Origin: Flavobacterium hungaricum
GTDB taxonomy: Bacteria; Bacteroidota; Bacteroidia; Flavobacteriales; Flavobacteriaceae
Direction: 5' to 3'
Assembly (NCBI RefSeq): GCF_015182285.1
Contig: NZ_PRDM01000004.1
Coordinates: 310,001 to 374,000 of the forward strand
Length of the DNA stretch: 64,000 nt
Shown: piece after piece, positions 1-7,657 of the stretch
Layout of the letters: every line of letters begins with the position of its first letter
Position numbering within the stretch: position 1 is the stretch's first letter
Position numbers and translations under genes: made by a program
The notes under the pieces: generated by a model
Database searches by the model: none
The model's input: only the letters and a program-made list of their open reading frames with translations
Told to the model about the DNA's origin: nothing

Positions 1-608
1 AAATCCTCGTCAACCGTCATAAAACCAGCGTCATCAGGGTGAATGGATTTCAGCCAATCGTCTCCTTCTAATTTGATCTGCCAATAGGTATCGCCAATCA
101 TCATGATCCGTACTGCTTCGCCTTCAAAATAAGGTTCAATAGTTGCTGTAAATTCGCTTTCCCATTCTCCGGTAAAACGATGTTTGTTTTCTCCGCAATG
201 CCAGTTTCCCCATTTTGCCACGGTATCGCTAGTTACATTAACAGACGCTCCAGCACTTACAAAACCTCTCGGCGCACTAAATCTAGAAATAGACAACGCT
301 TTTACCAGACACGGAATTTTAAAACGACAGTCTAACATTGCAGTGGCATTAGGATAACAAGCACCTTTCCAGATAGCAAGACCGGCAATAAAATCAAAAT
401 CATTGTCGTAAATTCCGTAATAGACAACTTTATCTACAGGTAACATTCCAATTCCGTTTGATTTTTCCATATACAAAACTTCATCTTTCACAACGATTTT
501 TGGTATCGATTGATGCCAGATAATATGTCCTGAATAATTGGCTTTTATGATGTCGTATTCTTCTTGTTCAATTCCAACAAGAGCTATTCGGTTGTAATCT
601 TGTTTCAT
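1..608 (-). CDS. Partial ATP-grasp-like protein
   Basis: A frame opens with ATG at 606-608 and stays open to base 1 (about 202 codons), so the C-terminus lies outside the window. I do not recognise the family by name. Around residue 157 the segment EPYFEGEAVRIMMIGD, followed by a stretch ending GDDW, resembles the nucleotide-binding part of ATP-grasp enzymes such as RimK-like ligases; this is fold-level resemblance only. It lies 118 nt downstream of the RNA ligase gene on the same strand, with a small inverted repeat between them, so the two may be co-transcribed. ATP-grasp proteins beside RNA ligases would fit an RNA-repair setting, but no substrate can be read from the sequence. Confidence 0.5.
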   Translation of the reverse strand, partial: MKQDYNRIALVGIEQEEYDIIKANYSGHIIWHQSIPKIVVKDEVLYMEKSNGIGMLPVDKVVYYGIYDNDFDFIAGLAIWKGACYPNATAMLDCRFKIPCLVKALSISRFSAPRGFVSAGASVNVTSDTVAKWGNWHCGENKHRFTGEWESEFTATIEPYFEGEAVRIMMIGDTYWQIKLEGDDWLKSIHPDDAGFMTVDED

Positions 609-638
609 AACTTTTACTTCTAGTGTTAAACTTTTTTA

Positions 639-717
639 TTTGCCGCAAAGGCTCAAAAGCACTAAGTTTTTTTATTCAAAAACAAAAGCGATTTTCTCTT
701 TGCGCCTTTGCGGCAAC
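639..717. repeat. Short inverted repeat of the dispersed Flavobacterium type
   Basis: Arms TTGCCGCAAAGGC and GCCTTTGCGGCAA are perfect complements (13 bp) around an AT-rich spacer. Similar pieces recur near 1375-1445, 30585-30625, 33560-33700 and 38609-38704. It sits between the ligase and ATP-grasp-like genes and could fold in the mRNA; there is no strong T-run for termination. Confidence 0.6.
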
Positions 718-726
718 ACTGTAATT

Positions 727-1296
727 TTAGACAGCTTCTAATTTTAATCTTTTAATACCGAAATCTGTTTTTCTTAATTTGCACATTCTTTCATCAGATT
801 TATGGTAAAAAACAATTCCTTCGATATCATTTTCGGATAGAAATGTTTCCAAATCCTCGAAATCAAGACTTACAAAATCAAGAATTTCACTGCCGTGTTT
901 TACTAAAGTATGTCTTTCGAACATTTCTGGATTTCCTTGTACTTTAGGACCGCATAATTCGTAAGTTCCATCGAGTTTGTTTTCTAATGCATCAAAACCT
1001 TCAAAGAAATGTTTGTCTTCAGATTTTGATCGATCGCATTGTAACCAGTGCGGGTGATGCCCCGAAATCGGATCTGCTTCTTGACACGGAATCGCACCCA
1101 CAGGAATTTTTCTTCCTTTTTTGGCATCAAATCGTTTGAATAATTCTCCGTCTATAATAGCTGCCGCAGTACCGTCAAATTTTCTGGTTGCAATGGCTTC
1201 TCCATCAAAAACCCATTTATTTTCAATATTAATTTTATCTATAACCCTTCCTAAATCATTAGGATTTTTGGCGAATAATGTACTTATCTTTTTCAT
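727..1296 (-). CDS. RNA ligase, RLIG1-like (DUF5565-type)
   Basis: Predicted ATP-dependent RNA ligase of the covalent nucleotidyltransferase superfamily, 189 aa. Motif I is K39-F-D-G-T (the lysine that would carry AMP), motif III lies around DGTYELCGPKVQGN, motif IV is E159-G-I-V, and motif V is the basic CKLRKTDFGIK near the C-terminus. The order and spacing resemble the small ligases related to vertebrate RLIG1 (C12orf29), which join 5'-phosphate and 3'-OH RNA ends. Upstream on the same strand is a tRNA-shaped gene with an unusual anticodon (1514-1586); downstream is an ATP-grasp-like gene. The context suggests repair of broken tRNA or other RNA. No helix-rich substrate domain is visible beyond the catalytic core. 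Family call is confident, biological substrate is inference. Confidence 0.8.
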   Translation of the reverse strand: MKKISTLFAKNPNDLGRVIDKINIENKWVFDGEAIATRKFDGTAAAIIDGELFKRFDAKKGRKIPVGAIPCQEADPISGHHPHWLQCDRSKSEDKHFFEGFDALENKLDGTYELCGPKVQGNPEMFERHTLVKHGSEILDFVSLDFEDLETFLSENDIEGIVFYHKSDERMCKLRKTDFGIKRLKLEAV

Positions 1297-1513
1297 TTTA
1301 TTATTTTTTTAGGTTCTGAGATACTAAGATTCTCAGGTACTAATTTTTTTTTATTTAAAAACAAAAGCGTTTTCTCTTGTGCCTTCGCGGCAAAATTGCT
1401 TTTACATTTTTTAATCTCACAAAGTCACAAAGACGCAAAGTTTTAATTTAAGGCCTCCTGCCCATGTCCCTATGCGCCTCTGCACCTTGCCTCTTTCTAG
1501 AGAGCATTTTTTT

Positions 1514-1586
1514 TGATTTTGAAAGGATTCGAACCTTTAACCTATTGGGTAATATCCAATTGCTCTGCCTATTGAGCTACAAAATC
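1514..1586 (-). tRNA. tRNA-shaped gene with anticodon ATT
   Basis: Read on the minus strand, this folds as a full cloverleaf: acceptor GATTTTG/CAAAATC (7 bp, all paired), TA, D-stem GCTC/GAGC with a loop holding GG, anticodon stem ATTGG/CCAAT, loop ATATTAC, T-stem AAAGG/CCTTT with loop TTCGAAT, and discriminator A. U33 is present and positions 34-36 read ATT, which would pair with AAU (Asn). Bacterial tRNA-Asn normally uses GTT, and A34 is rare outside tRNA-Arg(ACG). It starts only about 16 nt after a terminator-like hairpin and lies upstream of the RNA ligase gene. It could be a genuine but odd tRNA, a decoy, or a tRNA-like regulator. Confidence 0.75.
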
Positions 1587-1601
1587 AGTATTTTTTGGGC
1601 A

Positions 1602-1630
1602 TAAAAAAAGCACCCGATTAAAGGTGCTTA
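1602..1630 (-). terminator. Rho-independent terminator or attenuator
   Basis: Minus-strand hairpin AAGCACC / GGTGCTT followed by a run of seven T. It closes the short transcript carrying the 40-codon ORF at 1655-1777 and lies directly before the tRNA-shaped gene. Read-through would be needed to reach the tRNA and ligase, so attenuation is possible. Confidence 0.75.
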
Positions 1631-1654
1631 CAAGATTTATAAGATATACGTATC

Positions 1655-1777
1655 CTATAGTCCATATTCATGCACCTGTATTTTTATACATCCAAGATAA
1701 AAGCTCGGCTGTCGTGATTCTATATTTGATAGTAATTTGAAATTCATTTTATATGTTGTATTATATTTTGAAATCAT
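1655..1777 (-). CDS. Possible tiny peptide, 40 aa (or 30 aa)
   Basis: A 40-codon ORF beginning MISKYNTTYK, with a second ATG at 1745-1747 giving 30 residues (MNFKLLSNIESRQPSF...). Not recognised. Support for it being real is contextual: a near-perfect Bacteroidetes promoter lies 36 nt upstream and a terminator lies 25 nt downstream, so a short discrete transcript of roughly 200 nt is likely. It may equally be a non-coding RNA or a leader of the tRNA/RNA-ligase unit. The neighbouring unit at 2188-2286 has the same design. Confidence 0.35.
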   Translation of the reverse strand: MISKYNTTYKMNFKLLSNIESRQPSFYLGCIKIQVHEYGL

Positions 1778-1812
1778 TTTTTAATTGAAAATCTTCTTCT
1801 GATTTTCTTCGG

Positions 1813-1845
1813 CAAAGATAAAGTCTAAAAAATCAATTATCCAAA
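1813..1845 (-). promoter_or_regulatory. Promoter, -33 TTTG / -7 TATCTTTG
   Basis: On the minus strand TTTG (1842-1845) is separated by 21 nt from TATCTTTG (1813-1820), matching the Bacteroidetes primary sigma consensus. It would start a transcript near 1806 covering the small ORF at 1655-1777. From here to 2131 I see no gene. Confidence 0.65.
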
Positions 1846-2131
1846 TTATTTTTTGAATTATTTTACTGATTATCAATTAGTTACACCTTAATTTAAACCA
1901 TGAAAAGGCCTCTCCGCAAAGCTTTGCAGATTCTTATTTTTATCAAATGACTGTTTATCATTAGATTGCTTTTCAAGATTAGATTTCAATATTTAGTTTA
2001 CGCATTAAACATTTTCTGGTTATTTTTTTAATTATTTTTAGTTAAGGCTTATGTTTTAATCATTTTCAACTGTTAAACTCTAATTTTCTTAATTCTGATT
2101 GTATAATTTTTGTCTTCCAAATAATCCCAAA

Positions 2132-2165
2132 CAAAAAAAGCGTCCCATTTTTAGGACGCTTTTTG
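2132..2165 (-). terminator. Bidirectional-looking terminator
   Basis: Hairpin AAAAAGCGTCC / GGACGCTTTTT with T-runs on both sides. On the minus strand it lies 23 nt after the stop of the 32-codon ORF at 2188-2286. Confidence 0.75.
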
Positions 2166-2187
2166 TATATTTTTATGGAGTTTGAAA

Positions 2188-2286
2188 CTATAGTTTACAC
2201 TTCAATTCTCTAAAATACATATCACGCCCAGATACATCAGCAGGAGAAAATCCTTCTAAACGATCGTAGTTCATTTGTAGTGACAT
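2188..2286 (-). CDS. Possible tiny peptide, 32 aa
   Basis: Short ORF beginning MSLQMNYDRLEGFSPADV, ending in a Cys-containing basic tail. Not recognised. It has its own strong-looking promoter (2323-2355) and terminator (2132-2165), which is why I list it. No signal peptide or membrane segment. It is the second of two adjacent promoter-miniORF-terminator units between the RNA-ligase locus and the retron. Alternatives are a non-coding RNA or a leader sequence. Confidence 0.45.
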   Translation of the reverse strand: MSLQMNYDRLEGFSPADVSGRDMYFRELKCKL

Positions 2287-2322
2287 GATAATGTGTTTTT
2301 AATTAATTATTTATTTCGAGCG

Positions 2323-2355
2323 CAAATGTAGTCTTTTTTATCTTAATTTAACAAA
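2323..2355 (-). promoter_or_regulatory. Promoter, -33 TTTG / -7 TACATTTG
   Basis: Minus-strand TTTG (2352-2355), 21 nt, then TACATTTG (2323-2330), an exact match to the Bacteroidetes -33/-7 pattern with the same 21-nt gap as the promoter at 1813-1845. Drives the small ORF at 2188-2286. Confidence 0.7.
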
Positions 2356-2552
2356 CCTTTATGAAAATGTTTGATTTTAAACACTTCCTTTTTTCAAAAA
2401 AAAGCAGACATTAAAAAAATAACTATTTTATAATATCCTTTCAAAAAACGTTTCATCCTCACAATGAAACCCTTACAAGCATTAGAAAATAAAAGTTAAA
2501 AAAGCGGATTCGATTTTTAATTTTTCTGCCATTCTATTAAAACTTTTTTTTC

Positions 2553-2560
2553 TATGTTTG
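2553..2560 (+). promoter_or_regulatory. Retron promoter -7 box TATGTTTG
   Basis: TATGTTTG fits TAnnTTTG exactly and would place the transcription start near 2567, just before the predicted a1 segment of the retron RNA. No clear -33 TTTG at the ideal distance. Confidence 0.5.
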
Positions 2561-2566
2561 TTTTGA

Positions 2567-2787
2567 GTTTAAGAAATACCTTGCTTTTCTTGTATAAAGA
2601 AAATGATGATGTTTCGTCATCGGTGTAAAAATATTTGACATTCAGCACTACTTCTATCTTATGGATGAGAAAGTGTACTAGGCGTACAGTTTCGGTTCCA
2701 CCTCCTCGAGATTAACTGTACGCCTAGTACACTTTCTCTGGAGTTGATAGACATAGTCCTTAGAGAATACGAAGGTTTTAAACTTTA
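2567..2787 (+). ncRNA. Predicted retron msr-msd RNA
   Basis: Upstream of the reverse transcriptase gene. Three expected elements are visible. (1) An msr-type hairpin GATGATG-TTT-CGTCATC at 2605-2621 with a UUU loop, typical of retron msr stems. (2) A long msd hairpin with perfectly complementary 25-nt arms at 2667-2691 and 2714-2738 and a 22-nt loop. (3) Imperfect a1/a2 complementarity: ACCTTGCTTTTCT near 2578-2590 against the complement of AGAATACGAAGGT at 2764-2776. A terminator follows at 2788. Boundaries and branching guanosine are estimates. Confidence 0.75.
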
Positions 2788-2815
2788 AGCCCTATTGCTG
2801 CAATAGGGCTTTTTT
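2788..2815 (+). terminator. Terminator between retron RNA and RT gene
   Basis: AGCCCTATTG / CAATAGGGCT with a 3-nt loop and a T-run. It would raise the RNA:RT transcript ratio by letting only part of transcription into the operon. Confidence 0.8.
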
Positions 2816-2836
2816 AATGTAAAAATCGATTATAAT

Positions 2837-4351
2837 ATGTCTGAAAAGCTTAGCAAACAACAAATTTATGATAGAATAAAAGCTACCTCAAAAGATAGCT
2901 ACATATTAGAAGAAATGCAGCGTTTAGGATTCTGGCAGTCTGGAGGCCAGCCTACTCTTTCTGAAATCCTGATCAAACAGGAAGCAGCGATCGAAAAAGA
3001 ATTGAACGAACTTTTGGCGCAGGACAGAAAGTTTAGCAATCGCGAAGCAATGGTGCTGGAAATGCGCAAAGCACGAATGAAAGCGGCTAAAGAAAAAAGA
3101 GTCGAAACCAAATTAAAACGTGAGCAAAAGCGTCTCGATAAAGCAGAAAACTGGAAATTACTGCAAGAAAAGCAAATTTTATATTTAGGAGAAGAAGTTT
3201 CTAAAGGTCTTCATTATAAAGAAGCTGCTGTTAATCTTTTAGAAAAATACAATTTACCTGTTTTTGAAGATGCACTAGCATTGGCAAAAAGCATGAACAT
3301 CGATTTGAAAGCTTTGCAATACCTTGCTTACAACAGAAAGGTTTCTAAAATTAACCATTACCACACTTTTGAACTCGAAAAAAAATCAGGCGGTAAACGT
3401 AAAATATCGGCTCCAAAACCAAAATTAAAAGAAATTCAGACCTGGATTTTAGAAAACATACTGCATCAAATACCTTATACAATAGAAGCACATGGTTTTG
3501 TAAAAGAGCGTTCTATTGTAACCAATGCACAGCCACACGTTAACAAAGACATTGTTGTGAATGTCGATTTAAAAGATTTTTTTCCAACCATAACGTACAA
3601 AAGAGTAAAAGGATTATTCTGTAAATTAGGCTATTCTGAAGAAGTTGCGACCATTTTAAGCTTGTTATGCACCTATTCTGAAATCAACGAAACAACATTG
3701 GACGGTGTTACTTATTATGTGCAGTCCGGTGAACGCAAATTGCCGCAAGGTTCGCCTGCCAGCCCGGCTATAAGCAATTTGATTGTTTATAAATTGGATA
3801 AGAAAATTAACGGACTAGCCCAAAAATTAAATTGCAGCTATACCCGTTATGCAGACGATATGAGTTTTTCTACCACTCAGGAAAACAGCTCAAATATTTC
3901 GAAATTATTATATTTTACAAAAAAAATCATTGCATCTGAAGGCTTTATAGTTCATCCTGAAAAAATTCATGTGATGAGAAAAGGAATGCAGCAAAAAGTA
4001 ACGGGAATTGTTGTAAACAATAAACTGAATATTGATCGAAATCAATTACGAAAATTTCGCGCCCTTTTGCATAATATCGAAAAAAACGGCTGGAAAGACC
4101 AAAAATGGGGAAAAGCTGTTCATGTTATCAATGCTATAGAAGGTTATATTAATTATGTAAATATGGTAAATCCCGAAAAAGGAACTCTATTTAAAGAAAA
4201 TTTGAAAAACATTATAAAGCTGCACGGTTTGCCTCATATAGAAAAAATAATTATTCCAGAAAAAGTGACTCCAATTGCTGTTTCTCTTCCAGAAGAAAAA
4301 GAAGAAACAACGGTAAAGCAGCAATCAGAAAACTGGTGGAATATTTTTTAA
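2837..4351 (+). CDS. Retron-type reverse transcriptase
   Basis: 504 aa RNA-directed DNA polymerase. Motif A aspartate lies in NVDLKDFFPTIT (about residue 243), the PQGSPASPAISN block precedes the catalytic YADD (about 338-341), and a VTG motif (about 388), used as a retron/group-II-like RT signature, follows. The first 160 or so residues are a charged, helical, Lys/Glu-rich extension not seen in minimal retron RTs of about 320 aa. The protein would reverse-transcribe the upstream msr-msd RNA to multicopy single-stranded DNA linked to RNA. The next gene starts 18 nt downstream, pointing to an operon with the WGR and SWIM proteins, likely the effector arm of an anti-phage retron. Confidence 0.88.
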   Translation: MSEKLSKQQIYDRIKATSKDSYILEEMQRLGFWQSGGQPTLSEILIKQEAAIEKELNELLAQDRKFSNREAMVLEMRKARMKAAKEKRVETKLKREQKRLDKAENWKLLQEKQILYLGEEVSKGLHYKEAAVNLLEKYNLPVFEDALALAKSMNIDLKALQYLAYNRKVSKINHYHTFELEKKSGGKRKISAPKPKLKEIQTWILENILHQIPYTIEAHGFVKERSIVTNAQPHVNKDIVVNVDLKDFFPTITYKRVKGLFCKLGYSEEVATILSLLCTYSEINETTLDGVTYYVQSGERKLPQGSPASPAISNLIVYKLDKKINGLAQKLNCSYTRYADDMSFSTTQENSSNISKLLYFTKKIIASEGFIVHPEKIHVMRKGMQQKVTGIVVNNKLNIDRNQLRKFRALLHNIEKNGWKDQKWGKAVHVINAIEGYINYVNMVNPEKGTLFKENLKNIIKLHGLPHIEKIIIPEKVTPIAVSLPEEKEETTVKQQSENWWNIF

Positions 4352-4369
4352 TTAAGCACTTTTTCAATT

Positions 4370-7300
4370 ATGAAATTAATTAAACAGATCAAACTTTTCT
4401 ATAAAGAAGGGAATTCAGATAAAGTATACGAAATAGACTTATGCGCTATTGATGCTGCCAATTTTGTGGTCAATTTTAGATATGGAAGAAGAGGTGCTGC
4501 ATTAAAAGACGGCACTAAAACTCCCGAATATGTGTCAGAAGAAAAAGCGAAGCTTATTTTTGACAAACTTGAAAATGAAAAAAAAGCTAAAGGTTATGCT
4601 TCAGAAATAGAAACGCTTATCGATCTTCCTTCATTAGAAAGTGTAGAACCAGATTCTGTAAACGGTGTCATTTTACAGCGTCTGCAAGATGCCATAACCG
4701 GCAAAAATACTTTTAAAACCTATTGGAAAACCAGCCGTGTCATCTGGAAAGCAGGTTTATTGGATATTCAGGAAGCTGTCCCGTACATCATTAAATTAGC
4801 CTCAAAAGGAGATGATTTACAAACTTATGCTGCAATCTGGGCTTTAATAAAATTAAAATCTGAAGCTGGAAAAGAAGTTTTTAAATCAAATGCTTTTCAA
4901 GGCAAACAAAAAGAATACATTAGAAATCTGGCGCATGAAGGATTATTAGGAATCTTAAAAGAGGACGAATTGCAGCAGCATATCGGTGCAATTCTGGAAA
5001 CGATTCCGCAGGAAGCCCGATATTATATTGATAAAAAAGAGTATGATTCATTGGTTAATTTTCTACAAGAAGAATTAGCCAATAATGCCATTACGTATCT
5101 GACTGCTTTGTATTTAACAGCCAAGTTTGACGCAAAACTGCACGAAATTGTGGTGTTTTTATTAGAAGCCGTTCCGTTTAAACCGCCGTATTTCAAACAT
5201 ATCAGAGCTATTTATAAACTGGCTCATCTAAGAAACGATGCCGATGCAATTGCTGTTCTTGCTTATCGATTTGAAAATGAATATGCCATGTTTAATTCGA
5301 ATGCATCTTTAAGAAAACAGCTTCGAAGAGAAGATACCAAAATAGCTTTTTCGAATTTTACCAAACTTTATTTTCAGAAAAACAGCCTTAATTTCTTAAA
5401 AGAAATGAATGCTGAAAAAGACGCAAAAAAATACCTGAAATTTGCTGTTTCTATCTTATCAAAGTATACAGAAAGTGATTATACAAAAGCAGGAAAAACG
5501 CCTGTAAACACTTACGGACAATACAATTATAATGACAGAAGGTATTATTATACTGTTGTAGATTATCCAGAATGTGCTAATCTGGCTTTGCTGTCAACGA
5601 TTTTATTTGGGAATGATCCCAAACGAGTTTTAAATTCAAAATTGAAATACATTTTGGGTCAGGAAGTTTTCTCTACCACAAATTATTATTTTATAGAAAA
5701 TGATCCAAGCAGAATAGATCAGAATCCAAAACAGGAAAGAAAAACTACTAACGCCTCTACTCATAATTCAGGTTCCGTTTTAGATACTGCCAAAAAAGTA
5801 TTCTCTACCTTTTTTGGTAAAAAAGAGGAAGAAAAAAAGCCGGAAACGCCTATTGTAAAGCAAGAAGAAAAAACAGTTGAAAATGAGAATCAAAGCCGTT
5901 TAGAATTATTCCCAGAACATTGGGATGCTTTTCCAGAAGCTTACATTCAGCTGATTATGGAAGCACAGATGAACATCATTCATCAATTTGCTTACAACAA
6001 TTTAAAAGCGCGAACCGATTTTACTACTTTGATCGCTCGTTTTGACGAAAACAATATTCTAAATCTTTTAAACAGTGATTTTGCAATACCAAACAATTTA
6101 GGATATGAAACCATCATCCTAAAAAATGATGCGCTTGCTTCTCAAGTTGGTTTTGTTGCCGATGTGTTGGGTTCTCATACAGAACCGGCAAGAAATTGGG
6201 CAAAAAAACAAATCGATTCAAACCCATCGTTGTTTTTTAATGATGCTGATTTTGTCACAAAACTACTTTTTAATGAAATTCCTGATTTAAAAAACTGGAT
6301 TGCAGCTTCTCTACAAAAATTTACTTTTACCGAAGACAAAATCAAAGTTATTACTGGAAAAGTTCTTGTGGTACTGCTTACACTCGAACAAACTGACGAA
6401 AACAACATTACGGCATCAGTCGCTATAGAAAGGCTTAAAACCATTGCGGCATCACAGCTGGAACAATTAAGCTGGGATATTGTAGCGCGCTTGGTTTCTT
6501 CAGATCTAAAAACAAATAATCTGCTGGCCAGTACAATTTTGATTTTGAAATCTAAAAAAACAGCTTCAAACGAAATTCCGTTCTCGCTGATTACACTGTT
6601 TTTAGAAGATGAAAGTCTTGAAATTAGAAAAAATGGTATTCAGTTATTGAATAATTATGAGCAAGAGCATTTAATCGCCAATAGCGAATTGCTGTTAGGT
6701 TTATTCCACAATCCGTTTCAAGATGTTCTTTCGACTGTTTTGGAAAGTATTACTCAATTAGGAAAATCTGATGCATCTTTTTTTGATATTGCGCTGCCTA
6801 GTTCTGTTTATGCGATGATCCGAAAAGAAAAATTTGAAGGCGCTCATTTACTTTTCAAAAAATTCATACTAGAAGAAACTGTCGAGCATTGGAATACGGC
6901 ATTAAAACCACGCGATGTTATCAAATTAGTTTATGCCAATTATAGAGAAAGCCAGTTGACAGGATATGAAATATTAAAAAAATATTCCCGCAGTTCTGAA
7001 TTTACGATTCCGCAGCTTATTGCTCTGTCCAACCACGAAATCTTGGCTGTAAGACAATGGGCATGGAATTATTTTATTGCTCATAAAGAAAGAATCCGTG
7101 CTGAAAGAAACAATGCTTTAGCCATTTTAGATACCACTTGGGACGATACCAGAGCGTTTGCTTTTAATTTCTTTAAAACCGAATTTGACGAATCGGATTG
7201 GGATTTAGAATGTCTGATCAGTATTACAGATTCTGTATTGCCTGCCGTAGAACAATTTGGAAAAGAAATGATTACCAGATATTTTAATCCAAATGACGGG

Positions 7301-7654
7301 CTGACGTATTTAACCAAATTAAGCCAGCATCCGAGCGTAAACATACAGCTTTTTGTGACCAATTATCTCAACACTTATGCTGTTGATAATGTGCCAAAGT
7401 TAAAAGAACTTGATTTTTATTTTCGTTCTGTGTTAACGCGCGTATACAAAGCCCGAATCGCCAAACAGCGTGTTTTTCAGTTTTTGCACAGCGAAGGCCG
7501 AAAAACCGAAGAAGCGGCTGTTTTTGTAACCGAAATTCTGGACGAAATTTCGGCAACGGTTTCTATACAGGATAAAGCAAATTGTATCGAAATCCTGACC
7601 GATTTAAAAACGCTTTACCCGCAATTGAATACCCATTTAATCCTTAAAAACTAA
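4370..7654 (+). CDS. WGR-domain protein with HEAT-like repeats
   Basis: 1094 aa. Residues 1-80 form a WGR-type domain (start MKLIKQIKLFYKEGNSDKVY, core NFRYGRRGAALKDG), a nucleic-acid-binding module also found in PARPs and MolR. The rest is helical and repeat-like, resembling HEAT/ARM scaffolds, with a low-complexity charged linker around residues 450-510. It sits between the retron RT and a SWIM zinc-finger gene, 3 nt before the latter, so all three are probably co-translated. Role inferred: retron effector or sensor component. I recall one retron type described with WGR and SWIM partners but cannot check the number here. Confidence 0.8.
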   Translation: MKLIKQIKLFYKEGNSDKVYEIDLCAIDAANFVVNFRYGRRGAALKDGTKTPEYVSEEKAKLIFDKLENEKKAKGYASEIETLIDLPSLESVEPDSVNGVILQRLQDAITGKNTFKTYWKTSRVIWKAGLLDIQEAVPYIIKLASKGDDLQTYAAIWALIKLKSEAGKEVFKSNAFQGKQKEYIRNLAHEGLLGILKEDELQQHIGAILETIPQEARYYIDKKEYDSLVNFLQEELANNAITYLTALYLTAKFDAKLHEIVVFLLEAVPFKPPYFKHIRAIYKLAHLRNDADAIAVLAYRFENEYAMFNSNASLRKQLRREDTKIAFSNFTKLYFQKNSLNFLKEMNAEKDAKKYLKFAVSILSKYTESDYTKAGKTPVNTYGQYNYNDRRYYYTVVDYPECANLALLSTILFGNDPKRVLNSKLKYILGQEVFSTTNYYFIENDPSRIDQNPKQERKTTNASTHNSGSVLDTAKKVFSTFFGKKEEEKKPETPIVKQEEKTVENENQSRLELFPEHWDAFPEAYIQLIMEAQMNIIHQFAYNNLKARTDFTTLIARFDENNILNLLNSDFAIPNNLGYETIILKNDALASQVGFVADVLGSHTEPARNWAKKQIDSNPSLFFNDADFVTKLLFNEIPDLKNWIAASLQKFTFTEDKIKVITGKVLVVLLTLEQTDENNITASVAIERLKTIAASQLEQLSWDIVARLVSSDLKTNNLLASTILILKSKKTASNEIPFSLITLFLEDESLEIRKNGIQLLNNYEQEHLIANSELLLGLFHNPFQDVLSTVLESITQLGKSDASFFDIALPSSVYAMIRKEKFEGAHLLFKKFILEETVEHWNTALKPRDVIKLVYANYRESQLTGYEILKKYSRSSEFTIPQLIALSNHEILAVRQWAWNYFIAHKERIRAERNNALAILDTTWDDTRAFAFNFFKTEFDESDWDLECLISITDSVLPAVEQFGKEMITRYFNPNDGLTYLTKLSQHPSVNIQLFVTNYLNTYAVDNVPKLKELDFYFRSVLTRVYKARIAKQRVFQFLHSEGRKTEEAAVFVTEILDEISATVSIQDKANCIEILTDLKTLYPQLNTHLILKN

Positions 7655-7657
7655 GTT

